The notes: generated from the letters alone by a model not told the origin. Numbered from the stretch's first letter, positions 50,926-60,665 are shown. The stretch: 64,000 nucleotides of DNA from Lachnospiraceae bacterium (GCA_902363675.1 CABJAV010000016.1:9536-73535); one strand, 5' to 3'. Numbers and translations are program-made.

Positions 50926-51876
50926 ATGAGTGATTTTATATTTAGTATCAATGTAACCTTTCCGATTTTTCTTGTGATGGTGATCGGATGGGTACTCCAC
51001 CAGATTGGAATGCTGGATGAGCATTTCGTCACCGTGGCCAATAAATTTAATTTCCGCGTGACCCTGCCGTTTATGTTGTTTCGTGACATTGCGGCGGTCG
51101 ATATCCGGGAAGTATTTGATTTGAAATTTGTTTTATTTTGTGCTCTTGTAAGTACTACATGCTTCTGGGTGATCTGGGGAATGACGAAAGTTTTTCTGAA
51201 AGACAAAACGATGCGGGGCGCTTTTGTCCAGGCATCCTTCCGAAGCAGTGCAGCGGTCATGGGACTGGCTTTTATCAGTAATATTTATGGTTCCTCTGCG
51301 ATGGGACCTCTTATGATCATCGGTGCAGTACCGCTGTACAATATCTATTCTGTTATTGTGCTTACGTTTGAGGCAAATGATGAGGGAGAAGCAAAAAATA
51401 CAGGAAAAATCAAAGAAGCATGTGTCAATATTGCAAAGAACCCGATTATTATTTCCATTGTACTGGGATTGATTGCAGCGTTACTTGGCGTTCATTTTCC
51501 GGTTATTGTGGATAAGACAATCAACTCTGTGGCGCAACTTGCAACTCCGCTGGCACTGATTGTGTTAGGAGCCGGATTTGAAGGACGCAAAGCCCTTGCC
51601 AAAATCAAACCAACGCTCTGGGCTGCATCGATTAAACTATTTTTCCAGCCTCTGGTATTTTTACCGTTGGCAGCAGTATTGGGCTTTAGCGGCGAAAAAA
51701 TGGTAGCGATTCTGATTATGCTGGCATCTCCGACGACACCAAGCTGCTATATTATGGCAAAAAATATGAAGAATGATGGAACACTGACCGCAAGTGTGAT
51801 TGTGGCAACAACACTTCTGGCAGCGTTTACATTGACATTCTGGATTTTTGTACTTCGAAGATTTGGACTGATTTAG
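50926..51876 (+). CDS. AEC-family (auxin efflux carrier) transporter
   Basis: The 316-residue protein has about ten membrane helices in two five-helix repeats, with the Pro-containing broken helices typical of AEC/BASS transporters (FNFRVTLPFMLFRDIAAV and ASPTTPSCYIMAKNM). The ATG overlaps the ATAACATG junction 1 nt after folA, so it belongs to the thyA-folA operon. The substrate, probably an organic acid or amino acid derivative, cannot be predicted. ilvB follows 15 nt downstream. Confidence 0.85.
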   Translation: MSDFIFSINVTFPIFLVMVIGWVLHQIGMLDEHFVTVANKFNFRVTLPFMLFRDIAAVDIREVFDLKFVLFCALVSTTCFWVIWGMTKVFLKDKTMRGAFVQASFRSSAAVMGLAFISNIYGSSAMGPLMIIGAVPLYNIYSVIVLTFEANDEGEAKNTGKIKEACVNIAKNPIIISIVLGLIAALLGVHFPVIVDKTINSVAQLATPLALIVLGAGFEGRKALAKIKPTLWAASIKLFFQPLVFLPLAAVLGFSGEKMVAILIMLASPTTPSCYIMAKNMKNDGTLTASVIVATTLLAAFTLTFWIFVLRRFGLI

Positions 51877-51891
51877 GAGGAAATACATATT

Positions 51892-53613
51892 ATGGATATC
51901 ACAGGTAGAAAATTATTCGTAAAGGCTCTGCAGGAAGAGGGTATAGATACCATATTCGGGTATCCTGGTGGAACCGTTACGGATTTGTTTGACGAATTAT
52001 ATAAGACAGATTCCATTGATCTGGTATTGCCGCGCCATGAGCAGGGACTGATTCATGAGGCGGAAGGTTATGCAAAGTCGACCGGAAAAGTCGGGGTCTG
52101 TCTTGTGACGAGCGGACCGGGAGCAACCAATATTGTGACAGGTCTTGCGGATGCACATTATGACAGCATTCCTCTTGTATGTTTTACCGGGCAGGTACCG
52201 CTTGGACTCATTGGAAACGATGCATTTCAGGAAGTAGATATTGTCGGAATGACGAGAAGTATCACAAAGTATGGTGTTACCGTACGAAATCGTGAGGATC
52301 TTGGAAAAATCATCAAGATGGCTTTTTATATTGCACAGACAGGGAAGCCGGGACCGGTTCTGATTGATATTCCAAAAGATATTCAGACTGCATCGGGTTC
52401 GTCGGTTTACCCGGATCATGTGGATATCCGTGGCTATAAGCCAATCAACAGTGTACATGTGGGACAGTTGAAACGTGCGTATAAGCTTTTAAAGTCTGCT
52501 AAGAAACCGCTGATTCTTGCAGGTGGCGGTGTAAATATTGCGCGTGCGAACAAGCAGCTACAGGAATTTGTGGAAAAGGAAAATGTACCGGTTGTAACAA
52601 CAATTATGGGAAAAGGCGCAATTCCGACGACACATCCGCTTTATATCGGAAACTGTGGAATGCATGGAAAATATGCGGCGAATATTGCAGTTACAGAGTG
52701 TGATGTGCTTTTTTCCATCGGAACCCGTTTTAACGATCGTATTACTGGTGATCTGAATGAGTTCGCACCGCATGCAAAGATCGTACATATTGATGTGGAT
52801 ACAGCTTCGATTTCCCGTAACGTAGTAGTCGATGTACCGGTCGTATCGGATGCAAAGACAGCGCTTGAGAAACTGATTGAGTGGGCGGAGCCAAAGAAGA
52901 CCGAAAAGTGGCTGGAGCAGATCAGACAGTGGGATGAGGAAAATCCATTGGCAATGTGCCGGGATCGTGGATTAAGCCCGCAGATGATCATGGAACACAT
53001 TAATAAAGAATTTCCACACAGCATTTATGTTACCGATGTCGGACAGCACCAGATGTGGGCAACACAGTATCTGGAACTTGATGAGGAGAGTCAGCTGATC
53101 ACTTCCGGCGGACTTGGAACGATGGGATTTGGTTTCCCTGCTGCAATCGGTGCCAAGATTGCAAACCGTGACAAAGATGTTGTACTGGTGACCGGAGATG
53201 GCGGTTTTCAGATGAACATTCAGGAGATGGCAACTGCGGTAACGCAGGGAACGAACATTACAATCTGTCTTTTGAACAATTATTATCTTGGTATGGTGCG
53301 CCAGATGCAGGAGCTGTTTTATGGAAAGCGGTACAGTGCCACCTGCCTGAGAAAACGTCCGGGATGTCCGAATGACTGTAAGGGACCGAATGAGGCATGC
53401 CCGAAATACACACCGGATTTTGTAAAACTTGCAGAAAGTTACGGGGCATATGGCATCCGTGTTGAGAATGAGGCAGACATCGATGCAGCTTTTGCGGAAG
53501 CAAAAAAGCACAAAGACGCACCAACGATCATTGAATTTATGATTGCAACAGATCAATTGGTACTTCCGATGGTAAAAAGCGGGAATCCTATGAGTGAAAT
53601 GATCTTAAAATAG
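51892..53613 (+). CDS. ilvB: acetolactate synthase large subunit with Cys-rich insertion
   Basis: The 573-residue TPP enzyme has FGYPGGTVTDLFDELY, the catalytic Glu in LPRHEQGLIHEAEGYA, the central FAD/Rossmann domain (PLILAGGGVN), and the TPP/Mg site GDGGFQMNIQEMATAVTQ. It joins two pyruvates to acetolactate, or pyruvate to 2-ketobutyrate, for branched-chain amino acids. Just after LYYGKRYSAT-like sequence there is an extra loop with Cys485, Cys492, Cys496 and Cys503 (C-x6-C-x3-C-x6-C), absent from standard IlvB, near the active-site lid. The regulatory subunit follows 13 nt downstream. Confidence 0.94.
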   Translation: MDITGRKLFVKALQEEGIDTIFGYPGGTVTDLFDELYKTDSIDLVLPRHEQGLIHEAEGYAKSTGKVGVCLVTSGPGATNIVTGLADAHYDSIPLVCFTGQVPLGLIGNDAFQEVDIVGMTRSITKYGVTVRNREDLGKIIKMAFYIAQTGKPGPVLIDIPKDIQTASGSSVYPDHVDIRGYKPINSVHVGQLKRAYKLLKSAKKPLILAGGGVNIARANKQLQEFVEKENVPVVTTIMGKGAIPTTHPLYIGNCGMHGKYAANIAVTECDVLFSIGTRFNDRITGDLNEFAPHAKIVHIDVDTASISRNVVVDVPVVSDAKTALEKLIEWAEPKKTEKWLEQIRQWDEENPLAMCRDRGLSPQMIMEHINKEFPHSIYVTDVGQHQMWATQYLELDEESQLITSGGLGTMGFGFPAAIGAKIANRDKDVVLVTGDGGFQMNIQEMATAVTQGTNITICLLNNYYLGMVRQMQELFYGKRYSATCLRKRPGCPNDCKGPNEACPKYTPDFVKLAESYGAYGIRVENEADIDAAFAEAKKHKDAPTIIEFMIATDQLVLPMVKSGNPMSEMILK

Positions 53614-53626
53614 AGGAGGGGAAAAT

Positions 53627-54133
53627 ATGTCTGAGATGAAAAAGCGCTGGATTGCTTTATATGTAGAAAACCAGGTAGGTGTACTGGCAAAAGTTTCCGG
53701 ACTTTTTTCCGGAAAATCCTATAATTTACAGTCACTGACCGTAGGAACAACGGAAGATGAGAGTGTTTCCCGTATGACGATTAGTGTTGCAAGCGATGAT
53801 ATTACGTTTGAGCAGATCAAAAAGCAGTTGAACCGTATGGTGGAAGTTATTAAAGTGATTGATCTGACGGATGTACCGCTTCGTCTGAAGGAATTGATGT
53901 TTGTTAAAATAATGGATATCAATGAGACACAGATGACGGAGGTATTTCAGATTGCACAGGCGATGCGTGTGGACGTGGTGGATATCGGTGTGCACAGTGT
54001 TATGCTTGAGTGCAGAAGAACCGAACAGAAACATGATGATCTGATTGCCATATTGAAAAAGAAATTTAAAAATATCTCGGTTGTGCGTGGCGGATCGGTA
54101 GCAATTGAATCCATCAGTACAGAGTGCAGATAA
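53627..54133 (+). CDS. ilvN: acetolactate synthase small (regulatory) subunit
   Basis: The 168-residue protein has an N-terminal ACT domain (LYVENQVGVLAKVSGLFSGK, YNLQSLTVGTTEDESVSRMT) and the C-terminal ALS_ss domain. It activates the large subunit and confers valine feedback inhibition. GAGGGG precedes the ATG. Confidence 0.95.
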   Translation: MSEMKKRWIALYVENQVGVLAKVSGLFSGKSYNLQSLTVGTTEDESVSRMTISVASDDITFEQIKKQLNRMVEVIKVIDLTDVPLRLKELMFVKIMDINETQMTEVFQIAQAMRVDVVDIGVHSVMLECRRTEQKHDDLIAILKKKFKNISVVRGGSVAIESISTECR

Positions 54134-54150
54134 GAATTATGCAGATAAGA

Positions 54151-54184
54151 AAAGAGACGGTTGCAGTGTGTAATCGTCTCTTTT
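54151..54184. terminator. bidirectional terminator
   Basis: AAAGAGACG (54151-54159) and CGTCTCTTT (54175-54183) between the convergent ilvN and flavin reductase genes, with A and T runs on both sides. Confidence 0.8.
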
Positions 54185-54208
54185 GCGTTGTTCATCTTTT
54201 GTGCGAGA

Positions 54209-54718
54209 TTATCGTGCAACCGCTTCGATGATCTCTCCGACATACATTACGTGCATATCGTTGTCGCTGTACCATTTTGGCATGATCTGTGGATCGACGA
54301 AGGTGTCTTCCGTAATCGGAACGGCAGCCATCTTTCGGCACAGAAGAACGAGATTTGCCTCATCCGGATAAGGAATATTGTGGCGGAATGCCGGTGTCAG
54401 GCCGGCACCTTTGAACTTGTCATCAACATTGCGGCCACTTTCTTTTCCGCAATAGCTCAATGCATCACGGTACTTCTCATTAAAGAAAGACATGGAGAAA
54501 AATTCTCCGTTATCAATAAATTCTTTTGTGTAGCGGCTGTCACGGATAAAGATGTAGACAACATTTTTGCCCCAGAGAACGCCGACACCGCCCCAGCTGA
54601 CGGTCATGGTGTTGCATTTGTTTTTGTCTCCGGCAGAAATCAAAGCCCATTCTTTTCCGATTTTGGTAAATGGGTTCATATTTAACATGTCGATTGGATA
54701 TGGTTGAAATGTATGCAT
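54209..54718 (-). CDS. flavin reductase-like FMN-binding protein
   Basis: The start at 54718 follows AGGAGG. The 169-residue protein has the split-barrel flavin reductase pattern (PFTKIGKEWALISAGDKNKC, NTMTVSWGGVGVLWGKNVVY, FIRDSRYTKEFI, SMSFFNEKYRDALSYCG). It probably binds FMN and reduces it or acts as a flavoredoxin-type electron carrier. Single gene with its own unit, convergent with ilvBN. Confidence 0.88.
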   Translation of the reverse strand: MHTFQPYPIDMLNMNPFTKIGKEWALISAGDKNKCNTMTVSWGGVGVLWGKNVVYIFIRDSRYTKEFIDNGEFFSMSFFNEKYRDALSYCGKESGRNVDDKFKGAGLTPAFRHNIPYPDEANLVLLCRKMAAVPITEDTFVDPQIMPKWYSDNDMHVMYVGEIIEAVAR

Positions 54719-54843
54719 GAAAATCCTCCTTTTATTTAACAATTTAATATATGTATATTATAGCAAAAATGAGATTATTTTTTCAAGTAACCCATTGTAG
54801 AAACTCTGCATACAATAGCATGAGAAAACATAAAGGGTCTTAT

Positions 54844-56103
54844 ATGGATCTGAATCAGAATGTAAATGAAAATGTGGATACAGGAACATTGCGTATCCAT
54901 TTGACAAATGAATCGAACGGAACACCGGTGCAGGGAGCAAAAATTTCCATATCTTATACGGGAAATCCGTCACAGACGATTGAGGAGGTGAGTGCGGATG
55001 ATTCCGGAAATAGTGAAGAACTTACGCTTAATGCGCCTCCACTTGAATATTCTATGGAACCCTCGGAAGAGCAGCCGTATGCCGAATATACGATTCGCGT
55101 GCAGGCCCCGGGATATCGGGATATTACGGTTTCGGCGATTAACGTCCTTCCTGGGGAAACGGCGATTCAAAATGTAAGGATGGAGGCGGAAGATGCACCG
55201 GGCGACCGGATCGACATGGTTGTGATAGCTGCACATACACTGTACGCGGAATATCCGCCGAAAATACCGGAGGATGAAATCAAACCAATGAATGAGAGTG
55301 GAGAAATCGTACTGAGTCGTGTGGTAATTCCGGAATACATTGTGGTACATGATGGTGCACCGGGCGATACGACCGCTTCCGATTATTATATCCGTTATCG
55401 GGATTATATTAAAAATGTTGCATCGAGTGAAATTTATGCAACATGGCCGGATGCCGCCATACGGGCAAATGTGCTGGCAATTATGTCTTTTACGTTGAAT
55501 CGTGTATACACAGAGTGGTATAGGGGAAAAGGCTATAATTTTACAATTACTTCGTCCACAGCTTATGATCACAAGTTTATATATGGAAGAAATTATTTTC
55601 AGAGCATTTCGCGGGTTGTGGATGAGATGTTTGAAAATTATTTGTCCAGGCCAAATGTGCGTCAGCCGATACTGACACAGTATTGCGACGGACAGCGTGT
55701 TACCTGCCCGAACTGGATGTCACAGTGGGGCAGCAAATATCTGGGTGATCAGGGATACTCTGCAATTGATATTCTGCGCAATTATTATGGCAATGACATG
55801 TATATCAACACTGCGCAGGGAATATCCGGGATTCCGGCATCCTGGCCGGGATATAATCTGAGTATCGGGTCGAGTGGAGAGAAAGTACGGCAGTTGCAGG
55901 AACAGTTGCAGAGAATTTCCCAGGCATATCCTGCAATCCCTTCCATCACGGCAGATGGCATATATGGAAACCGTACGAAGGAAGCTGTGGCAAAATTTCA
56001 GTCGGTGTTTGGTCTTCCGGCGACGGGCGTGGTCGATTATCCGACCTGGTATCGGATCTCGGATATCTATGTTGCGGTATCCCGTATTGCCGAACTTCGT
56101 TGA
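54844..56103 (+). CDS. SleC-like spore cortex-lytic protein (SpoIID-like and PG-binding)
   Basis: I place the start at ATG 54844 (AAAGGG upstream); earlier ATGs lack ribosome sites. The 419-residue protein has an N-terminal carboxypeptidase-regulatory-like beta domain (about 12-110), a SpoIID-like catalytic region (about 170-310, VHDGAPGD, ANVLAIMSFTLNRVYTEW, QYCDGQRVTCPNWMSQWG) and a C-terminal peptidoglycan-binding domain (about 330-415, GEKVRQLQEQLQ, ADGIYGNRTKEAVAKFQ). This matches clostridial SleC, the germination cortex lytic transglycosylase. No signal peptide is evident, as for SleC in the spore. Confidence 0.8.
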   Translation: MDLNQNVNENVDTGTLRIHLTNESNGTPVQGAKISISYTGNPSQTIEEVSADDSGNSEELTLNAPPLEYSMEPSEEQPYAEYTIRVQAPGYRDITVSAINVLPGETAIQNVRMEAEDAPGDRIDMVVIAAHTLYAEYPPKIPEDEIKPMNESGEIVLSRVVIPEYIVVHDGAPGDTTASDYYIRYRDYIKNVASSEIYATWPDAAIRANVLAIMSFTLNRVYTEWYRGKGYNFTITSSTAYDHKFIYGRNYFQSISRVVDEMFENYLSRPNVRQPILTQYCDGQRVTCPNWMSQWGSKYLGDQGYSAIDILRNYYGNDMYINTAQGISGIPASWPGYNLSIGSSGEKVRQLQEQLQRISQAYPAIPSITADGIYGNRTKEAVAKFQSVFGLPATGVVDYPTWYRISDIYVAVSRIAELR

Positions 56104-56177
56104 TCGCGTAGCTAGACAATCCAAATACTTTGTGCTTAAATAGAAAACAGCAAATTTACCCATTAAGAGGAAGTACA

Positions 56178-56936
56178 ATGAAAAATTACAAAATAATTGT
56201 TCAATATGATGGAACAAGATATAAAGGCTGGCAGGTGCAAAAGTCCACGGATGCGACCATTCAGGGAAAACTTCAGATGGTACTTTCCAAACTTGCCGGC
56301 CATCCGGTAGAAGTGATTGGTTCCGGAAGAACCGATGCCGGAGTACATGCCAATGGACAGGTGGCAAATTTTCATATCGAAGAGCATTTTTCAAAAGAAC
56401 AGCTCATGGAAACATTCTGGAATTTTCTACCCGAAGATATTGCTGTGATACAGATCGAAGAAGTGGACGAGCGTTTTCACAGCCGTTTTCATGCGGTGTC
56501 CAAAACATACAGTTACCGGATACGGACAAGTCCTATTCCCTCGGTGTTTGACCGCAGGTATCTTTATCAGTATGGAGAGCCATTGGATGTCGGGCTTATG
56601 GAACAGGCAGCACAGTTGTTGATTGGAACACATGATTTTGTCGCTTTTTGTGGAAATAAGCATATGAAAAAGTCTACGGTGCGCACAATTATGGATATTT
56701 CTTTTGTGCAAAAAGAGGATGAGATTACGATTCTTTATACCGGAGACGGATTTTTGCAGAATATGATACGGATTCTTACCGGTACGCTGATTGAAGTGGG
56801 GCGTAAGGAAAGAAGTCCGGAGAGCATGAAAGCACTTCTGGAGGCAAAAAAGCGGGAACTGGCCGGCTACACCGCGCCACCGCAGGGATTACGATTGGAA
56901 CAGGTAGAATATGGAACAGTGGATGGTCATAAATAA
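56178..56936 (+). CDS. truA: tRNA pseudouridine synthase A
   Basis: The start is ATG 56178, after AGAGGAAG. The 252-residue enzyme has VQYDGTRYKGWQ, the catalytic Asp in GSGRTDAGVHA (about residue 56), FHAVSKTYSYRI, and HDFVAFCG. It converts uridines 38-40 of the tRNA anticodon stem to pseudouridine. It overlaps recJ by 26 nt. Confidence 0.95.
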   Translation: MKNYKIIVQYDGTRYKGWQVQKSTDATIQGKLQMVLSKLAGHPVEVIGSGRTDAGVHANGQVANFHIEEHFSKEQLMETFWNFLPEDIAVIQIEEVDERFHSRFHAVSKTYSYRIRTSPIPSVFDRRYLYQYGEPLDVGLMEQAAQLLIGTHDFVAFCGNKHMKKSTVRTIMDISFVQKEDEITILYTGDGFLQNMIRILTGTLIEVGRKERSPESMKALLEAKKRELAGYTAPPQGLRLEQVEYGTVDGHK

Positions 56937-58671
56937 AGGGGCCGATTTTAAAGGGATTGGAAATAAATTTCATATTGATCCGGTGACGGCGCGGATCATT
57001 CGAAACAGGGAAGTCATCGGGGATGAGGAGATACATAGCTTTCTGGCAGGAACGCTGCAGGAACTTCCGGATGTTCATTTGATGCAGGATTTGGATCTTC
57101 TGGTGGAGTTACTGGATCAGAAGATAAACGAAAAAGCAAAGATACGGATTATCGGTGATTATGATATTGATGGAGTAATGTCTTCCTATATTTTGTATCG
57201 TGCGCTGACCAGATGCGGGGCACAGGTGGATGTGGCGATACCGAACCGTATTACGGATGGATATGGATTGAACCGGAATCTGATCACAGAAGCATTAGAA
57301 TGTGGCGTGGATACCATTCTGACCTGTGATAATGGAATTGCTGCAATCGAAGAGATTGCTTATGCAAAGGAAGCAGGAATGACGGTTCTTGTGACCGATC
57401 ATCATGAAATCCCATTCAAAGATGTGGATGGGGAGCGCATCTATATGCGCAGTGAAGCAGATGCCATCGTCAATCCACATCAGAAGACATGTACATTTCC
57501 ATACAAGGATTTGTGTGGTGCAGGAGTTGCCTGGGCGGTTATTGTTGCATTGTATGAAAAAAATAATATCGAACAAAGAGAAGTTGAAGATCTGCTGGAG
57601 TTTGTCGCGTTTGCAACGGTGGGAGATATCATGTCCCTGACCGGATTGAATCGTATTCTGGTCAAGGAAGGATTAAAAAGAATTCACCATACGACAAACA
57701 TCGGTATGCGTGCGTTGGTCAGTCAGTGCGGACTTTTGCCGGAACAGATTGACACTTATCATTTCGGATTTGTTCTCGGACCATGTATCAATGCGGCGGG
57801 AAGACTTGATACGGCCCGCCGTGCACTGCGCTTATTTATTTCGGAAAGTCCGGAGGAAGCGGCAGAGATTGCGGACGAACTGGTTGTGTTGAATGAAGAG
57901 CGAAAAGAGATGACAAGACAGGGAGTGGAAGAGGCAAAACAGCTTGTGGAAGAGGGGGGCTATGAAAAAGATCCGGTCCTTATCCTGTATCTGCCGGATG
58001 TGCATGAGAGCATTGCAGGTATTATTGCCGGGCGCATTCGGGAATGCTATTATCGCCCGACATTCATTTTGACGAAAGCGGAGGACGGCGTAAAAGGAAG
58101 TGGCCGTTCAACCGAAGAATATTCTATGTATGAACAGATGTGTAAATGCAGTAATCTGCTGACAAAGTTTGGAGGACATCCAATGGCGGCCGGCTTGTCG
58201 CTTCCGGAAGAGAATGTGGAGCTATTCCGCAAGCAGATGAATGAAAACTGTCCATTCCGTGCAGAAGAGATCGTGCAGACCATTCATATTGATGTGCCGA
58301 TGCCGGTGGATTATGTGACCAATGCTCTGGTTGAAGAATTTTCAATTCTTGCACCGTTTGGCAAAGACAATCCGAAGCCTGTTTTTGCGGATCGAAATTT
58401 GAAAATCAGCCGCATGTGGGTCATTGGCAAAAATCAGAATGTACTTCGAATGACACTGGTTTCCGAACAGGGACGTCCGTTATCTGCAATTTACTTTGGC
58501 GATATCGAAGCCATGCGGACGTATCTGGTGGAGCAGTATGGTACACAGGAAGTGGAAAAGGCGTTTCATGGAAGAGAGAATAACATGCAGATATCCATTG
58601 TATATTCTCCCAAGATCAATACATACAAAGACAGTGAAACTCTTCAGTTTGAAATACAATATTATCGTTGA
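56911..58671 (+). CDS. recJ: RecJ single-strand DNA exonuclease
   Basis: The 586-residue DHH-family protein has motif I IIGDYDIDGVMSS, motif II TCDNGIAA, motif III VTDHHE, a later NPHQ and the DHHA1 domain with GSGRST and GGHPMAAGLS. These residues bind two metal ions. It degrades single-stranded DNA 5' to 3' in recombination and mismatch repair. It starts within the end of truA. Confidence 0.93.
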   Translation: MEQWMVINKGADFKGIGNKFHIDPVTARIIRNREVIGDEEIHSFLAGTLQELPDVHLMQDLDLLVELLDQKINEKAKIRIIGDYDIDGVMSSYILYRALTRCGAQVDVAIPNRITDGYGLNRNLITEALECGVDTILTCDNGIAAIEEIAYAKEAGMTVLVTDHHEIPFKDVDGERIYMRSEADAIVNPHQKTCTFPYKDLCGAGVAWAVIVALYEKNNIEQREVEDLLEFVAFATVGDIMSLTGLNRILVKEGLKRIHHTTNIGMRALVSQCGLLPEQIDTYHFGFVLGPCINAAGRLDTARRALRLFISESPEEAAEIADELVVLNEERKEMTRQGVEEAKQLVEEGGYEKDPVLILYLPDVHESIAGIIAGRIRECYYRPTFILTKAEDGVKGSGRSTEEYSMYEQMCKCSNLLTKFGGHPMAAGLSLPEENVELFRKQMNENCPFRAEEIVQTIHIDVPMPVDYVTNALVEEFSILAPFGKDNPKPVFADRNLKISRMWVIGKNQNVLRMTLVSEQGRPLSAIYFGDIEAMRTYLVEQYGTQEVEKAFHGRENNMQISIVYSPKINTYKDSETLQFEIQYYR

Positions 58672-58718
58672 AAAAAGCATAGTGGCATTGTAAAATAGAA
58701 GTAGTTTAACAGATAGTG

Positions 58719-58743
58719 TCAAGTTTTCTATGAAAACCTGATT
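58719..58743 (+). repeat. intergenic repeat, half copy (hairpin A only)
   Basis: GTCAAGTTTTC-tat-GAAAACCTGAT. The 26 nt from 58714 to 58739 are identical to the start of copy 2 (30915-30940). The right arm then diverges and hairpin B is missing. It lies 15 nt upstream of the next start codon. Confidence 0.65.
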
Positions 58744-58758
58744 GGTGGAGGATAGTAA

Positions 58759-59712
58759 ATGTTCGGCAGAAATAAGATCAGACAGGAAGAAATTGAACGG
58801 TTAAAAAATAAAATCAATATAGATAATGGATTTTTTGCAGAAATGGAAGACCAGAAAGACATGTTTGATGCCAGTGTGGCAGAATTGGCAGAGTCTTATC
58901 GTCAGGTGGCGGCAGATGTTGCACAGCTTAGTGAGAATATGAACAATGCAATTACACTGGCATCCGGCAATGCGGAAATTGAAAATGGTCTCGGTGCGAT
59001 TATCAATGATTATCGAGAGCGTGTGCAGAAAAAAGAAATGCAACAGCAGGCGTCAGATGAAGCATATCACCGGCTTTTGGATGCGACAACCAGACTGGTA
59101 GATGTGAACAAACATTTTACAACGCCTTCGAAGTATATCAGCGAATTTCCTTCCACTTATAAGGCACAGAACCAGTCATGCCGCGAGAATCTTGATCAGA
59201 TGGAAGAGTTTGGAAAACAGATGGGAGTACTGTCCCTGCAGGCAGCTATCGAGGCTGGACGTCTCGGAGAGGACGGAAGACAGTTTGTGGAGACAGCAGA
59301 AGATATCCGGACTTATGCTGCAAATTATGATAAGGTTATTGCACAGACAAGATTACAGTTAGAACAGTCGGATGAACGATTGAGTGAACTGGAAAATCAA
59401 GTACATCATCTCATCACGTTGCTTAAGGAAAATAATATTGCGACAGCCAAACTTATGAATCTTTGTCAGGATGCCGTAAACAAGTCGGATGCTTTAAATC
59501 ACAATTCGCTGATGGATGATTTTATAGAGATTCAGAATAAGATGTCTACATTGCGAAATGCAGATGAAGAGATTGTAAAATCAGAGGAACGCAATCGTAT
59601 GCAGGTGGATGATTTGAACGAAGAATTTCTTGCACAGCAGAAAAATCAAAAAGAAATCTTCCGGATGATCGATCCATTATATCGTCATTTGATCGAACGA
59701 AAATCACAATAA
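58759..59712 (+). CDS. soluble chemoreceptor-like (MCP signalling domain) protein
   Basis: The 317-residue protein is almost entirely coiled coil with no membrane helix. Its centre, MGVLSLQAAIEAGRLGEDG (about residues 155-173) followed by FVETAEDIRTYA, matches the hairpin tip of methyl-accepting chemotaxis proteins that contacts CheA and CheW. A sensing domain is not visible; the N-terminal 140 residues are helical. It may be a cytoplasmic receptor or a structural homologue with another role. No che genes are nearby. Confidence 0.7.
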   Translation: MFGRNKIRQEEIERLKNKINIDNGFFAEMEDQKDMFDASVAELAESYRQVAADVAQLSENMNNAITLASGNAEIENGLGAIINDYRERVQKKEMQQQASDEAYHRLLDATTRLVDVNKHFTTPSKYISEFPSTYKAQNQSCRENLDQMEEFGKQMGVLSLQAAIEAGRLGEDGRQFVETAEDIRTYAANYDKVIAQTRLQLEQSDERLSELENQVHHLITLLKENNIATAKLMNLCQDAVNKSDALNHNSLMDDFIEIQNKMSTLRNADEEIVKSEERNRMQVDDLNEEFLAQQKNQKEIFRMIDPLYRHLIERKSQ

Positions 59713-59713
59713 A

Positions 59714-59753
59714 AAAGTTGCACACTGTCCAAAATACAGTGTGCAACTTTTTT
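59714..59753. terminator. strong bidirectional terminator
   Basis: AAAGTTGCACACTGT (59714-59728) and ACAGTGTGCAACTTT (59736-59750) form a perfect 15-bp stem between convergent genes, with A and T runs. Confidence 0.9.
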
Positions 59754-60459
59754 ATTGAATAAATAATTTCTTACGCGTTTTCTGAGGCTGGGAAGAGGAG
59801 GACTTTGACCAGTTTCGTTTGTAAATCAAATGATACATCACAAATCCAAGTAAAAAGGCAGTACCTACATCAAATACCGAATGCTGTTTGATAAACATGG
59901 TGGCAAGAATGATGCTTACCATCAAAACAAAAGAAACAGCCTGAACCTTCTTATTCTTCCGCAAATGTTCATTCTGCATAACTGCAAAATGAATACCCAG
60001 CGAGTTATATACATGGATACTTGGAAAAAGGTTTGTTGCCGTATCCGTAGCATATAAAAATTCACATAATTTGGTGAAGATGTTGTGGTGCGTAAAATAA
60101 TATGGACGAAGAAAATGACCGTTTGGATATACGGTGGAAATAATTAGAAAAATGGTCATTCCCGTAAATAAAAACGTACATAATTTATAGTAATCCGATT
60201 TGTTATGTAAAGCCATATAGGCAATGCCCCATGCAACATATCCGAACCATAACAGGTAGGGAATTACAAAATATTCGTAGAATGGAATGTAATCATCCAA
60301 AGGTACATGAATCACATGAAAATGTGTCGTCACTGTTTTTTCTACATATCCGAACCATGGCAGATAAATGCAAAAATATAAAAGAAGCAGCAAGTGCTTA
60401 TAATTTTCGTATAAATATTGAATTTGGTATTGGAGGCGCTTACGCAATTTTGCAAACAT
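59752..60459 (-). CDS. PAP2-family membrane phosphatase
   Basis: The start at 60459 follows GAGGT. The 235-residue protein has about six membrane helices and two PAP2 motifs: LFPSIHVYNSLG (the S-x-H active region) and KQHSVFDVGTAFLLG (His-x5-Asp). The first K-x6-R-P motif appears as HFLRPYYF. It probably removes phosphate from a lipid substrate such as phosphatidate or undecaprenyl pyrophosphate, or transfers it as in inositol phosphoceramide synthase-like enzymes. Confidence 0.85.
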   Translation of the reverse strand: MFAKLRKRLQYQIQYLYENYKHLLLLLYFCIYLPWFGYVEKTVTTHFHVIHVPLDDYIPFYEYFVIPYLLWFGYVAWGIAYMALHNKSDYYKLCTFLFTGMTIFLIISTVYPNGHFLRPYYFTHHNIFTKLCEFLYATDTATNLFPSIHVYNSLGIHFAVMQNEHLRKNKKVQAVSFVLMVSIILATMFIKQHSVFDVGTAFLLGFVMYHLIYKRNWSKSSSSQPQKTRKKLFIQ

Positions 60460-60517
60460 ACAGATACCTCTTTTATGATTGGTCTGAGAATGTTGTTCTT
60501 GCATATAAATGATATGA

Positions 60518-60543
60518 GGGTCAAAAGGTATTTTGACCCTTTA
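60518..60543. terminator. hairpin with terminator features
   Basis: GGGTCAAAA (60518-60526) and TTTTGACCC (60531-60539), loop GGTA, then TTT. The left arm and loop (agggtcaaaaggtat) also occur at about 39546-39560 upstream of feoAB, without the right arm. Confidence 0.55.
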
Positions 60544-60665
60544 ATCATATAAATAGAATATGCAGGATTCCTACATTTGTTGATTATAGCACTGCTTTTG
60601 CAGGGCTACAATAGGAAAAAAGATTGCTAATGTTTTTTTTGTGAAAAATTAAGATTTTCCGCATG

